Part shown: piece by piece, positions 1 to 7,519 of the stretch | Layout of the letters: each line of letters starts with the position of its first letter | Position numbering within the stretch: position 1 is the first letter of the stretch | Assembly (NCBI GenBank): GCA_944391065.1 | Contig: CALXSH010000010.1 | Span: 1-45,924 of the forward strand | From: an uncultured Kiritimatiellota bacterium | GTDB lineage: Bacteria > Verrucomicrobiota > Kiritimatiellia > RFP12 > DVOR01 | Direction of reading: 5' to 3' | Length of the DNA stretch: 45,924 nt | Program-made: the position numbers and the translations under genes | Notes under the pieces: model-generated | The model's database searches: none | The model's input: the letters and a program-made list of their open reading frames with translations, nothing else | What the model was told of the DNA's origin: nothing

Positions 1-238
1 TTTTCAGTTCGTTTTCCATGCCCCGTATGATATCAGAAACAGCTCAAAAATCAAGATATTTTCACGCCGTATCTATAAAGTGCGTATCTTCGCAGCCTGG
101 CCCCGCGGCCTGTGCCTTTTGCCTGAGAGCTTGGGGCGGGGCGGAGGAGGCGGTGCTTGGAGGGGAAGAGCAGGAGGGCGGTGCCGGATGGAGGCTACGG
201 GGAGCATGGATAACGGAGTCGCTGAAAACCGACAGATG
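1..238. other. Gene-free left edge
   Basis: I can support no gene here. The only open frame is a 73-codon stretch with low-complexity Gly/Glu/Ala composition and no Shine-Dalgarno sequence, which looks like GC-skew noise. The minus strand carries a short string like the 3' end of a glycine riboswitch (about 105-135) but lacks the other conserved parts. The region may be upstream DNA of a minus-strand gene beyond the left edge. Confidence 0.4.
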
Positions 239-319
239 ACCCTATAGGGTGATCGCGTACCACCCTATAGGGTGGCAATCCGTTACCCTATAGGGTGATG
301 CGAGGTGACCCTATAGGGT
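239..319. repeat. Array of four perfect 12-bp palindromes at 23-bp period
   Basis: ACCCTATAGGGT occurs four times without mismatch at 239-250, 262-273, 285-296 and 308-319. Each copy is its own reverse complement. Start-to-start distance is 23 bp every time, with 11-bp spacers of unrelated sequence (251-261, 274-284, 297-307). The second copy is extended by flanking CC/GG to a 16-bp palindrome (260-275). Identical dyads with unrelated spacers indicate selection on the dyads, as for a homodimeric DNA-binding protein. The array lies about 35 bp upstream of the candidate -10 of the HU-family gene, so an operator is the simplest reading; an iteron-like or nucleoid-protein site is also possible. 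Confidence 0.85.
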
Positions 320-354
320 GCTTTATCAAAAACCGTGCTTGCCCGAATCCTTTT

Positions 355-363
355 TGGTAGAAT
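355..363 (+). promoter_or_regulatory. Extended -10 promoter of HU-family gene
   Basis: TGG-TAGAAT is an extended -10 element in the same format as other promoters in this window. No good -35 hexamer lies 16-18 bp upstream. Predicted initiation near 370 leaves a leader of about 97 nt before the start at 467. The palindrome array ends 35 bp upstream. Confidence 0.45.
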
Positions 364-466
364 GAGGGTGTCCGGTGAGGAGAGTTTAGATGCTTCCCTA
401 GCGCGCGCGGGTGCACGTGTCGGGGGAGGCGCTCCTTGCCGCCACAGCAATTAAGGAGTATCACAC

Positions 467-1276
467 ATGTCCAAGTCCACGAAGAAGCCTTCGGCCCGTA
501 CCACGCAGTATCGCCGGAAGGCCGCCCGGTTCGCCCATCTGCATAATTTCAATCCGCGGTTCGGGAAGCATGAGGCCATTCTCTTCCGTCTCGGCCAAGG
601 CAGGGGCTTCACGGAGAAGACCGCCAAGGCTTCCGGCGACGGGAGGACGGCCCAGGTCATCATTTCGGCTCAGGAGTCCATCACGCTGCCGAAGCTCGTC
701 ACGAGAATCCGACAACGGCACATCAGCGGTCTGCAGGATGGGGATGTCGAGTCGGTCATCAATGCTTTGGCGAAGACCGTCGCCGAGGAGCTCCGCATCG
801 GCAATTCGGTCTGCATCAAGGGATTCGGGAGTTTCCACAGCAGCATTGAGGGTCGGTTCGCGCCGACGGAGCGTGCCCTGGTGCCCTTCTGTGACGTGAA
901 GCCGCATTTCCGGCCGGCGGATGAGTTCACGGCCCGGATCAATCAGGACGCGTGTCTGGTCTGCGAGGACGACCTGGAGCCGACGACGGTGGAGATTGAG
1001 TCCGTGCGCGTCTGGCCCGACAGAATCGGCGTGTACGGCAACTTCCACGGCGATCAGCGCATCACGGCCGAAGCGGAGTCTGAGGATGGCCGGGTCACCG
1101 CGTGCGAGGTGCAGCCTCAGAAGAAGGCGGGCTCGAAGCGCAAGGTTTCGAAGGCGCTGCTCCTCGTGCCCGCCGAGGCGCTGCCTGCCGGCAAGTCCGT
1201 CACGGTGATTCTGAAGTGGACCGACGGCATCGGCGATCCGCAGGAGGCGCGCACGGCCGCGCTGTGCGTGCCGTAA
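467..1276 (+). CDS. HU-family DNA-binding protein with C-terminal extension
   Basis: The product is 269 aa, basic, and probably DNA-binding. Residues about 68-160 resemble the HU/IHF fold in its large variant: two helices, then a Gly-rich beta stretch (IKGFGSF) typical of the HU arm region. The first 65 residues are rich in Lys and Arg. Residues about 165-269 form a predicted beta-rich tail like the Ig/DUF4469-type domains attached to HU-like proteins in Bacteroidetes; this last match is by eye and uncertain. Length is about three times a canonical HU (90 aa). The start is fixed by AAGGAG at 453-458, 8 nt before the ATG. The upstream palindrome array makes it a candidate autoregulated nucleoid protein, which is inference. 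Confidence 0.75.
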   Translation: MSKSTKKPSARTTQYRRKAARFAHLHNFNPRFGKHEAILFRLGQGRGFTEKTAKASGDGRTAQVIISAQESITLPKLVTRIRQRHISGLQDGDVESVINALAKTVAEELRIGNSVCIKGFGSFHSSIEGRFAPTERALVPFCDVKPHFRPADEFTARINQDACLVCEDDLEPTTVEIESVRVWPDRIGVYGNFHGDQRITAEAESEDGRVTACEVQPQKKAGSKRKVSKALLLVPAEALPAGKSVTVILKWTDGIGDPQEARTAALCVP

Positions 1277-1338
1277 GCGCGCTGCGCGCGTCACATACGG
1301 GAAGGCCGACGCGGCACGCGGGACCTTGGAGGTGCTGC

Positions 1339-1374
1339 GCCCGGCTTTACCGCTCCAAGCGGTAGAAGCCGGGC
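1339..1374. terminator. Inverted repeat at convergent gene ends
   Basis: GCCCGGCTTTACCGCT (1339-1354) and AGCGGTAGAAGCCGGGC (1358-1374) pair over about 16 bp with one unpaired base and a 3-nt loop. The hairpin contains the stop codon of the minus-strand membrane-protein gene and lies 62 bp past the end of the plus-strand HU-family gene. There is no U-run on either side, so it is not a classic intrinsic terminator. It may stabilise 3' ends or act as a weak two-way terminator. Confidence 0.4.
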
Positions 1375-2795
1375 TGGCCGAAGCGGTCGCGGCAGAAGCG
1401 GAGGGGGACGTCGGCCTCGGGGTCGTGGGTGACGCGGACGCCATTCCAGAGGAGGCGGGGTTCGTAGCTGCGGAGGTCGGGGGCGACGTAAACGGCGGTG
1501 CCTTCAAGGATGCGGAGTTCGGGCCAGGAGAGGTCCATGGGGAAGACATAGCGGCGGGCGACCCAGGCCATGTTGACGGTAACGCCGAGGCAAAGGAGGA
1601 GGCAGACTCCGGGACGGAGCCGGGAGGCGCCGATGGCGGCGGCCGCGGCGGCGGCAAAGCCGGCGAAGTGGAGCCATTTGACGGGGGCGCGGATGTCGCG
1701 GAGGAGGGGAACCTCCAGTACCATATTATAGAGGGGAGCGAAGCGGCCGAAGGCCAAGACCAGCGTGACCGCAAAGCAGCCGATCCAGAAGGGGAGGTCG
1801 GAGACGCAGGGGTCTGTGCGGCGGCGGCGCCAAAAGACGACGGGAGCGAAGAGGGCGAAGGCGACGGTGAGGATGCCGAGGTGGACGGCATGCTGGCGGT
1901 AGGGCATCCCGGGGGCTCCCATGCGGCCGCGGTAGGGTTCGGGGTCGAAGGGATAGGACGTGTACCCGATGGAGCCGGGCAGGAGGAATTCGCGGCAGTC
2001 CTCAGGCGGCAGGGACCAATTGGTCACGAAGCGGTCGTGTGCCGCGCGGGCGGTTGAGGGGTCGGGGGCGTCTTGGGTGGCCTGGGTGAGTTGGGTATCG
2101 CGGGTCGTTTTGGCGGCGCCGAAGGCTTGGGCGAAGGAACCGTTGAGCCAAGCCGCGAAGAGGAAGACTCCCAGGGCGGTGACCATGAGGACGAGGAGGC
2201 GGCGCCACGGCAGGGGGGAGCGGAAGACGAGCCAGAGGGCGTAGGCAGCGAGAATGACGCAGCCGAAGAGCCAGATGTCGGGCTGCAGGGCAAGGCCGGG
2301 GACCAGGGAGAGGCCGAGGGCGACGGCCCAACGGAGCCGGCCCGTGCGCAATGTCCAGGCGAGGGCAGCCATGGAGAGTGACCAGAGGGCGAGAGTATCG
2401 ACGACGCCGCGGTGGCCGGCGCAGAAGAGGGTGAAGAAGTAGCCCATGAAGGCGGCGCAGAAGGCGCCGAAGGCGGCGGGGCCCCAGGGCATCCGATTGG
2501 CCCGGAGGACGCCGAGCATGCCGAGGCCCATGAGGGCGGAGGCGAACCAGAAGGTGGCTTCGTAGGCCCAGTGGTACCCGATGAGGCCGGTGAAGAGGTG
2601 GAGGGGCGCGACGGGTTGGGTGAAAAGGGCGCGCCAGGCTTCGCCGCGGGTGAGGGGCGCGACGGGGGCGTCGGGCGCGACGAAGACGAGATCGCGCGGG
2701 AGGACGGGCCAGAAGGCCGCGGCGATGCCGCAGCAGAAGAGAAGGACAAAGAGGCCGGCCAGGATGAAGCCGCCGTGGCGCCTGAGGAAGTTCAT
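1347..2795 (-). CDS. Polytopic membrane protein, possibly GT-C/YfhO-like
   Basis: This 482-aa protein has about ten or more hydrophobic segments starting at residue 8, with long non-membrane stretches at about 225-300 and at the C-terminus. The layout (a first membrane helix, a soluble loop with Trp and aromatic residues, then paired helices and a C-terminal soluble tail) recalls YfhO-like and other GT-C glycosyltransferases, but I see no decisive motif. The start at 2795 was chosen over an upstream in-frame ATG because it begins the hydrophobic N-terminus. A TATACT -10 ends 6 nt before this ATG and there is no Shine-Dalgarno sequence, so the mRNA is probably leaderless. The gene is divergent from glnS. 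Confidence 0.65.
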   Translation of the reverse strand: MNFLRRHGGFILAGLFVLLFCCGIAAAFWPVLPRDLVFVAPDAPVAPLTRGEAWRALFTQPVAPLHLFTGLIGYHWAYEATFWFASALMGLGMLGVLRANRMPWGPAAFGAFCAAFMGYFFTLFCAGHRGVVDTLALWSLSMAALAWTLRTGRLRWAVALGLSLVPGLALQPDIWLFGCVILAAYALWLVFRSPLPWRRLLVLMVTALGVFLFAAWLNGSFAQAFGAAKTTRDTQLTQATQDAPDPSTARAAHDRFVTNWSLPPEDCREFLLPGSIGYTSYPFDPEPYRGRMGAPGMPYRQHAVHLGILTVAFALFAPVVFWRRRRTDPCVSDLPFWIGCFAVTLVLAFGRFAPLYNMVLEVPLLRDIRAPVKWLHFAGFAAAAAAAIGASRLRPGVCLLLCLGVTVNMAWVARRYVFPMDLSWPELRILEGTAVYVAPDLRSYEPRLLWNGVRVTHDPEADVPLRFCRDRFGQPGFYRLER

Positions 2796-2801
2796 GGCAG
2801 C

Positions 2802-2807
2802 AGTATA
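2802..2807 (-). promoter_or_regulatory. -10 element placing the start site at the ATG
   Basis: On the minus strand TATACT spans 2807-2802, followed by exactly 6 nt and the ATG at 2795. Initiation 7 nt after the -10 would begin at the A of the start codon. No ribosome-binding site precedes the ATG. Confidence 0.5.
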
Positions 2808-2872
2808 CCCCGAACGGCTGTCCGACCACAACCTCCCCACCCCGCCGGCGCCGTCATGGGGCGCGGCGGATA

Positions 2873-2881
2873 TGCTATACT
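2873..2881 (+). promoter_or_regulatory. Extended -10 promoter of glnS
   Basis: TGC-TATACT gives a predicted initiation near 2888 and a leader of about 32 nt. No clear -35 is visible. It lies in the 124-bp spacer shared with the divergent membrane-protein gene. Confidence 0.55.
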
Positions 2882-2919
2882 TCCCCATTGTATTTTCCCT
2901 TCCCGAGGACAGTGCATTT

Positions 2920-4641
2920 ATGGAAGAAAAGACCACACCCGCCGCCGAATCGGATACCGCGCGGCACTTTCTCCGTCAGTGGATTGAAGAGGACCTGGCG
3001 GCCGGCCGCAACGACGGCACGGTCGTGACGCGGTTTCCGCCGGAGCCCAACGGCTGGATCCACATCGGCCACGCCAAGGCGATCTGCGTCGATTTCGGCA
3101 TGGCGGCGCTCTTCAACGGCCGCTGCCATCTGCGCATGGACGACACGAATCCCTCCAAGGAGTCGGAGGAATTCGTCGAGGAGCTCAAGCGCGACATTTC
3201 CTGGCTGGGATTCAGCTGGGACGGGTTTTATTACGCCTGCGACATGTTTGACACGATGTGGGCCATTGCCGAGGAGCTGATCCGCCGCGGTCAGGCCTAT
3301 GTCTGCGACCTTTCGCAGGAGGCGTGGAAGAGTTACCGCGGCGTACCGACGCGCCCGGGCACGCCGTCGCCTTACCGGGAGCGGAGCGTCGAGGAGAATC
3401 TGGACCTCTTCCGCCGGATGCGGGCGGGCGAATTCGCCGAGGGCGAGCACTGCCTGCGCGCGAAAATCGACATGGCCTCGCCGAACATCCATTTCCGCGA
3501 TCCGGTGATTTACCGCATCGTCCATCTGCCGCACTACCGCACGGGGACGGCGTGGCACTGTTATCCGATGTATGACTTCGCGCACCCGATCGAGGATGCG
3601 CTCGAGGGCGTGACGCACTCGATGTGCACGCTCGAATTCGAGGTGCACCGGCCCCTTTACGATTGGGTCATCGACCGCCTGGCCGAGCAGGGCCGCCTGG
3701 TCGTGCGCAACGGCAGGACCATCCGGCCGCAGCAGCGCGAGTTCGCCCGTCTGAACCTCTCCTACACCGTGATGAGCAAGCGCCTCCTGCGCCAGCTGGT
3801 CGAGGAGGGGCGCGTGGACGGGTGGGACGATCCGCGCATGCCGACGGTGGCGGGTATGCGCCGCCGCGGCTACACGCCGGAGGCAATCCGCGAATTCTGC
3901 GAGCGCATCGGCGTCTCGAAGTACGAGTCGCAGACGGACCTGGCGCTGCTGGAGTGGTGCGTCCGCGACGATCTGAACCGCCGGGCCATCCGCCGCATGG
4001 CGGTGCTCGACCCGATCTGCCTCGTGATCGACAATCTGCCCGAGGGCGAGGAGCTGACGGCCGAGGTCGCCAACAATCCCGAGGACCCGACGGCGGGCAC
4101 CCGCACGCTGCGCTGCACGCGCGAACTCTGGATCGGCCGCGACGACTTCATGGAGGTGCCGGCGAAGAAGTTCTTCCGCGTGACGGTGGGCAACGAGGTC
4201 CGCCTGCGCGGCGCCTGTCTCTTCACCTGCACCCATCTGGTGAAGGACGCCGAGGGCAACGTGACCGAGATCCACGGCACCTACGACCCCGAGTCGAAGG
4301 GCGGCAACCCCGCCGACGGCCGCAAGGTCAAGGGGACGATCCACTGGGTGAGCGCCAAGTACGCCGTGCCCGCCGAGGTGCGTCTCTACGACCGCCTCTT
4401 CACGGCCGAAAACCCGATGGCCTTCGCCGAGGGCGGCTCCTTCCTCGATTCGCTCAATCCCGACAGCCTGCGCGTGACGCAGGCCTATGTCGAGCCGGCG
4501 CTGGCGGAGGCGAAGCCGGGCGAACATTACCAGTTTGAACGCGTGGGCTACTTCACGCCCGACAGCCGCCTGAGCCAGCCGGGCAAGCCGGTCTTCAACC
4601 GGACGGTTTCGCTGAAGGACTCCTTCAAGGGAGGGCGCTGA
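2920..4641 (+). CDS. glnS: Glutamine--tRNA ligase
   Basis: Charges tRNA-Gln with glutamine in the cytoplasm. The 573-aa length fits GlnRS (E. coli 554). The class I signature HIGH is at residues 48-51 inside PEPNGWIHIGHAKA, a GlnRS-type context, and the KMSKS-like loop is MSKR at 285-288. The C-terminal third is the two-barrel anticodon-binding region of GlnRS/GluRS. The start at 2920 has AGGA at 2906-2909 and follows the promoter; longer in-frame extension upstream would run through the promoter and the divergent gene. A dedicated GlnRS suggests direct charging rather than the GatCAB transamidation route, though GatCAB cannot be excluded from this window. Confidence 0.96.
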   Translation: MEEKTTPAAESDTARHFLRQWIEEDLAAGRNDGTVVTRFPPEPNGWIHIGHAKAICVDFGMAALFNGRCHLRMDDTNPSKESEEFVEELKRDISWLGFSWDGFYYACDMFDTMWAIAEELIRRGQAYVCDLSQEAWKSYRGVPTRPGTPSPYRERSVEENLDLFRRMRAGEFAEGEHCLRAKIDMASPNIHFRDPVIYRIVHLPHYRTGTAWHCYPMYDFAHPIEDALEGVTHSMCTLEFEVHRPLYDWVIDRLAEQGRLVVRNGRTIRPQQREFARLNLSYTVMSKRLLRQLVEEGRVDGWDDPRMPTVAGMRRRGYTPEAIREFCERIGVSKYESQTDLALLEWCVRDDLNRRAIRRMAVLDPICLVIDNLPEGEELTAEVANNPEDPTAGTRTLRCTRELWIGRDDFMEVPAKKFFRVTVGNEVRLRGACLFTCTHLVKDAEGNVTEIHGTYDPESKGGNPADGRKVKGTIHWVSAKYAVPAEVRLYDRLFTAENPMAFAEGGSFLDSLNPDSLRVTQAYVEPALAEAKPGEHYQFERVGYFTPDSRLSQPGKPVFNRTVSLKDSFKGGR

Positions 4642-4644
4642 GCC

Positions 4645-5211
4645 GTGAAATGCCTTGCCGCGCCGCTGTGCGCCCTCGTCCTGCTGCCCGCCGCCGCGCG
4701 GGCGGCCTGCCTGGTCTGCGGGCCGGACGGCACGGAGGGCTGCCCCGGCCTTGAGGCGCACAGCTGCCTCTCGCTCCATTTCGGAATGGCGGAGCGGGCC
4801 GAGGACGGGATCTCGCCCCACTACACGGGGGCCCGTCTCGGATTCTGGCACAGCGGCCTTCCGGAGGATGACGTGCTGCGCTTCGTGACGGACGAGCGCT
4901 GCTCCCTGACGGGGCTGAGCGTCGAGGCGCTGGCCGACCTCAATGCCGGGGCGCTGACGGGTGCCTCGCTGACGCTGGGCTTCTCGGACTGGGCGGAGGT
5001 GACCGGCTGGCAGCTGGCGGGGCTGATGAGCCACGCCGACAGCGTGACGGGCGCCCAGACGGCGCTGCTGATGAACGACGCCGCCGGCGAGGCCACCGGA
5101 TTCCAGCTCGGCCTCGTCAACCGCGCGGGCATCCTGAAGGGCGTTCAGATCGGGTTGCTCAACATCAACGACTCGGGGCTGACGCTGCCGCTGATCAATA
5201 TCGGTTTCTGA
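4645..5211 (+). CDS. LA_2272-type surface-repeat protein
   Basis: A 188-aa exported protein of unknown function. A GTG start lies 3 nt after the glnS stop, so the two are probably co-transcribed. Residues 1-20 form a signal peptide ending in an Ala-rich cleavage site. The mature part has several Cys residues near its N-terminus and then 18-20-residue repeats of the form G-x-Q-x-G-L-x-N (for example GFQLGLVNRA and GVQIGLLNIN). This repeat is the hallmark of the LA_2272 surface-repeat family and probably makes a beta-solenoid or porin-like sheet. A paralogue is at 34260-34787. Assignment is by repeat pattern only. Confidence 0.7.
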   Translation: MKCLAAPLCALVLLPAAARAACLVCGPDGTEGCPGLEAHSCLSLHFGMAERAEDGISPHYTGARLGFWHSGLPEDDVLRFVTDERCSLTGLSVEALADLNAGALTGASLTLGFSDWAEVTGWQLAGLMSHADSVTGAQTALLMNDAAGEATGFQLGLVNRAGILKGVQIGLLNINDSGLTLPLINIGF

Positions 5212-5254
5212 CTGACGCGCCATGACGGCAGGCCTCTGCCGGGCACGGATAGGG

Positions 5255-5260
5255 TATAAT
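5255..5260 (+). promoter_or_regulatory. -10 element of the argC-parB operon
   Basis: A perfect TATAAT preceded by GGG lies 40 nt before the argC start. No convincing -35 hexamer is visible at 16-18 bp. It is the only promoter-like site I see ahead of the nine tightly spaced genes that follow. Confidence 0.5.
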
Positions 5261-5300
5261 GACGGGCAAACGTTATCCGTCAGAGAAAGAAGGTTTCTGA

Positions 5301-6356
5301 ATGACCAAAATCAAAATCGTCGGCGCCACCGGTTACGGCGGCATCGGTCTGATTGAGCTCCTCGGGCGCCATCCGGACGCCGAGATTACCGCCATCGTGG
5401 CGCGTGAGGACGTGGGCCGTCCGATTTCCGACGTCTTCCCGCACTTGGCGGGATTCTGCGATCTGCCGATTCTCGACGCCGAGGACCCGGCGGCGCAGGC
5501 GCCGGCCGACGTGGTCGTCTTCTCCACGCCTGACCGCGTGGGCATGTATCAGGCCGAGGCCGCGCTGGCGCAGGGCGCCAAGGTGCTCGACTTCTCGGGC
5601 GACTTCCGCTTCACCACGGCCGAGGCCTACGCCGATTATGCCACGCGCCACGGCAAGGACCCCGTCCACGCCGCCCCGCAGCTGCTGGGCAAGAACGCCT
5701 ACGGTCTGGCGGAGCTCCACCGCGAGGAAATCCGTCAGGCGCCGGTGGTCGGCAATCCGGGCTGCTTCGCGTGCAGCTGCATTCTCGGCCTGGCGCCGGC
5801 GGCCAAAGCCCGCCTCTTCGACCCGCGCAGCGTAATCTGCGACTGCAAGACGGGCGTCTCCGGCGCGGGCAAGAAGGTCTCGGCGACCTTCCACTATCCG
5901 GCGCGCTACGAGAATATGAACGCCTACAAGCTGGCGGGCCATCAGCACGTCTGCGAGGTGGAGCGCGAACTCTCCCTGCAGTACGGCGAGACGGTCATGC
6001 TGACCTTCACCGCCCACGTCCTGCCGATCTGCCGCGGCATCATGAGCACCCTCTATGCCCAGATGGACAAGGCGATGACCGAAGAGCAGGCGATCGATCT
6101 CTACCGCGACTTCTACCGCGACTCGCCCTTCGTGCGCGTCTACGGGTCGAAGGCCCCCATCGGCACCCACTGCGTCTCGCGCACCAATTTCTGTGACCTG
6201 GTGATCAGCGTCGACCCGCGCGTCAACCGCCTGCGCGTCGTCTCTTACATCGACAACCTGATGAAGGGGCAGGCAGGGTCCGCCCTGCAGAATATCAACC
6301 TGATGACCGGCCATCCCGAGACGATGGGCCTGATGTTCTCCGGAATGTATCCCTGA
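5301..6356 (+). CDS. argC: N-acetyl-gamma-glutamyl-phosphate reductase
   Basis: Third step of arginine biosynthesis: NADPH-dependent reduction of N-acetylglutamyl phosphate to the semialdehyde. The N-terminal nucleotide-binding loop reads VGATGYGGIGL. The catalytic Cys is C155 in VVGNPGCFA. The conserved AGHQH segment around residues 212-217 follows. Length (351 aa) is normal for the family. GAAGG lies 7 nt before the ATG. No other arg gene is nearby; it heads an operon with parB and envelope genes, an unusual context. Confidence 0.95.
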   Translation: MTKIKIVGATGYGGIGLIELLGRHPDAEITAIVAREDVGRPISDVFPHLAGFCDLPILDAEDPAAQAPADVVVFSTPDRVGMYQAEAALAQGAKVLDFSGDFRFTTAEAYADYATRHGKDPVHAAPQLLGKNAYGLAELHREEIRQAPVVGNPGCFACSCILGLAPAAKARLFDPRSVICDCKTGVSGAGKKVSATFHYPARYENMNAYKLAGHQHVCEVERELSLQYGETVMLTFTAHVLPICRGIMSTLYAQMDKAMTEEQAIDLYRDFYRDSPFVRVYGSKAPIGTHCVSRTNFCDLVISVDPRVNRLRVVSYIDNLMKGQAGSALQNINLMTGHPETMGLMFSGMYP

Positions 6357-6411
6357 GCCGGCCCCATCGGCCGCTCCCTCCCCCATCCTGACGCGAACCT
6401 GAAGGACCGCC

Positions 6412-7512
6412 ATGAAGCAACCGCAGAAAAAAGCCTCCGGCAAATCCGTCAAGCCGACCGCCAAACCGGCGGCCAAAGCCCCCGCCAAACCGGCTGAAAA
6501 GCCCGCTTCCAAGCCGGCGGAGAAGGCGGCGCCCGTCATCCGTCCGAAGACCGCTCCGGCCGCCAAGCACGGGCGCAGCGGATTGGGCAAGGGCCTCGGC
6601 GCCCTGATTGACGCCCCGGCGGCGCCGGCCGTGCCGCGTTCGCCCATCGCGCCGATTGCCGCCATCCCGCCGCCGAAGCAGGTCAGCGAGCGCCTCGCCG
6701 GCAGCGTGCTGACGGTGCCGGTGGGGGAGGTGAACCGTTCGCCCTGGCAGCCGCGTCAGACCTTTGACGAGACGGCGCTGCGCGAACTGGCCGATTCGAT
6801 CCGGGCCAACGGCATCATCCAGCCGCTCGTCTGCCGCCGCCGCGGCGACGGGGCCTTGGAGCTGATCGGCGGCGAACGCCGTCTGCGCGCCTCGGTCATG
6901 GCCGGGCTCACGCATGTGCCGGTCATCCTCATCGACGCCGAGGACCGCAAGGCGGCCGAACTCGCCATCGTCGAGAACATCCAGCGCGCCGACCTGAACG
7001 CCATCGAGGAGGCCGAGGGATACCGCACGCTGGGCGAGCGCTTCCATCTGACGCAGGCCGAGGTAGCCGAACGCGTCGGCAAGGCCCGCACCTCGGTCAC
7101 CAACGCCCTCCGCCTGCTGGAGCTCCCCGACGAGACCAAGGCAATGGTCGCCGACGGCCGTCTCTCCGCCGGCCACGCCAAGGCCCTGCTGGGCCTGGAG
7201 AATCCCGAGGACCGCATCCGCCTCGGCCGCCGCGCCGTGGCCGAATGCCTCTCGGTGCGTTCAGTCGAGCGCATGGTGGCGGCGGCCAATACGCCCGCCC
7301 AGCCGCCGCGCCCGGCGCGTCAGGACATCCCGCCCGAACATCTGCGCGACCTGTGTGACAGACTCCACGCCTTCTTCGGCACGGCAATCCGTCTGACCTC
7401 GGGCAAGACCTTCTCCAACGGCCGCCACGTCCATGGCACGCTGGAGGTCGATTTCTACAACAACGACGAGCTCGACCGCATCCTCTCCCTGCTCGGCATC
7501 CGTCTGGACTGA
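6412..7512 (+). CDS. parB: Chromosome-partitioning protein ParB with H1-like tail
   Basis: Cytoplasmic ParB/Spo0J-type CTPase that loads on parS and spreads on DNA. Seen here: the GLGKGLGALI ParA-contact motif near residues 57-66; the CTP-binding boxes GGERRLRA and ENIQRADLNAIEEAEGY; a helix-turn-helix around LTQAEVAERVGKARTSV; and a C-terminal dimerisation domain. Residues 1-50 are an unusual Lys/Ala/Pro repeat tail similar to histone H1-like bacterial proteins. The gene starts 55 bp after argC with GAAGGA 5 nt before the ATG. No parA is adjacent and I saw no parS-like 16-mer near it. A lipoprotein gene starts 7 bp after its stop. Confidence 0.93.
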   Translation: MKQPQKKASGKSVKPTAKPAAKAPAKPAEKPASKPAEKAAPVIRPKTAPAAKHGRSGLGKGLGALIDAPAAPAVPRSPIAPIAAIPPPKQVSERLAGSVLTVPVGEVNRSPWQPRQTFDETALRELADSIRANGIIQPLVCRRRGDGALELIGGERRLRASVMAGLTHVPVILIDAEDRKAAELAIVENIQRADLNAIEEAEGYRTLGERFHLTQAEVAERVGKARTSVTNALRLLELPDETKAMVADGRLSAGHAKALLGLENPEDRIRLGRRAVAECLSVRSVERMVAAANTPAQPPRPARQDIPPEHLRDLCDRLHAFFGTAIRLTSGKTFSNGRHVHGTLEVDFYNNDELDRILSLLGIRLD

Positions 7513-7519
7513 ACCGCCC

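Noticed and set aside
105..135. Minus-strand string CTCTCAGGCAAAAGG, like the 3' end of a glycine riboswitch
   Set aside because: The partner GGAGAG and the central CCGAAGG/GCAA core are missing in the 100 nt upstream. A covariance search with the glycine riboswitch model would settle it.
239..319. CRISPR-like regularity of the palindrome array
   Set aside because: Repeats are only 12 bp, spacers only 11 bp and no cas gene is present.
2875..5223. 782-codon minus-strand open frame opposite glnS
   Set aside because: Shadow of glnS and the following gene; Arg/His/Gln-rich product without recognisable fold.
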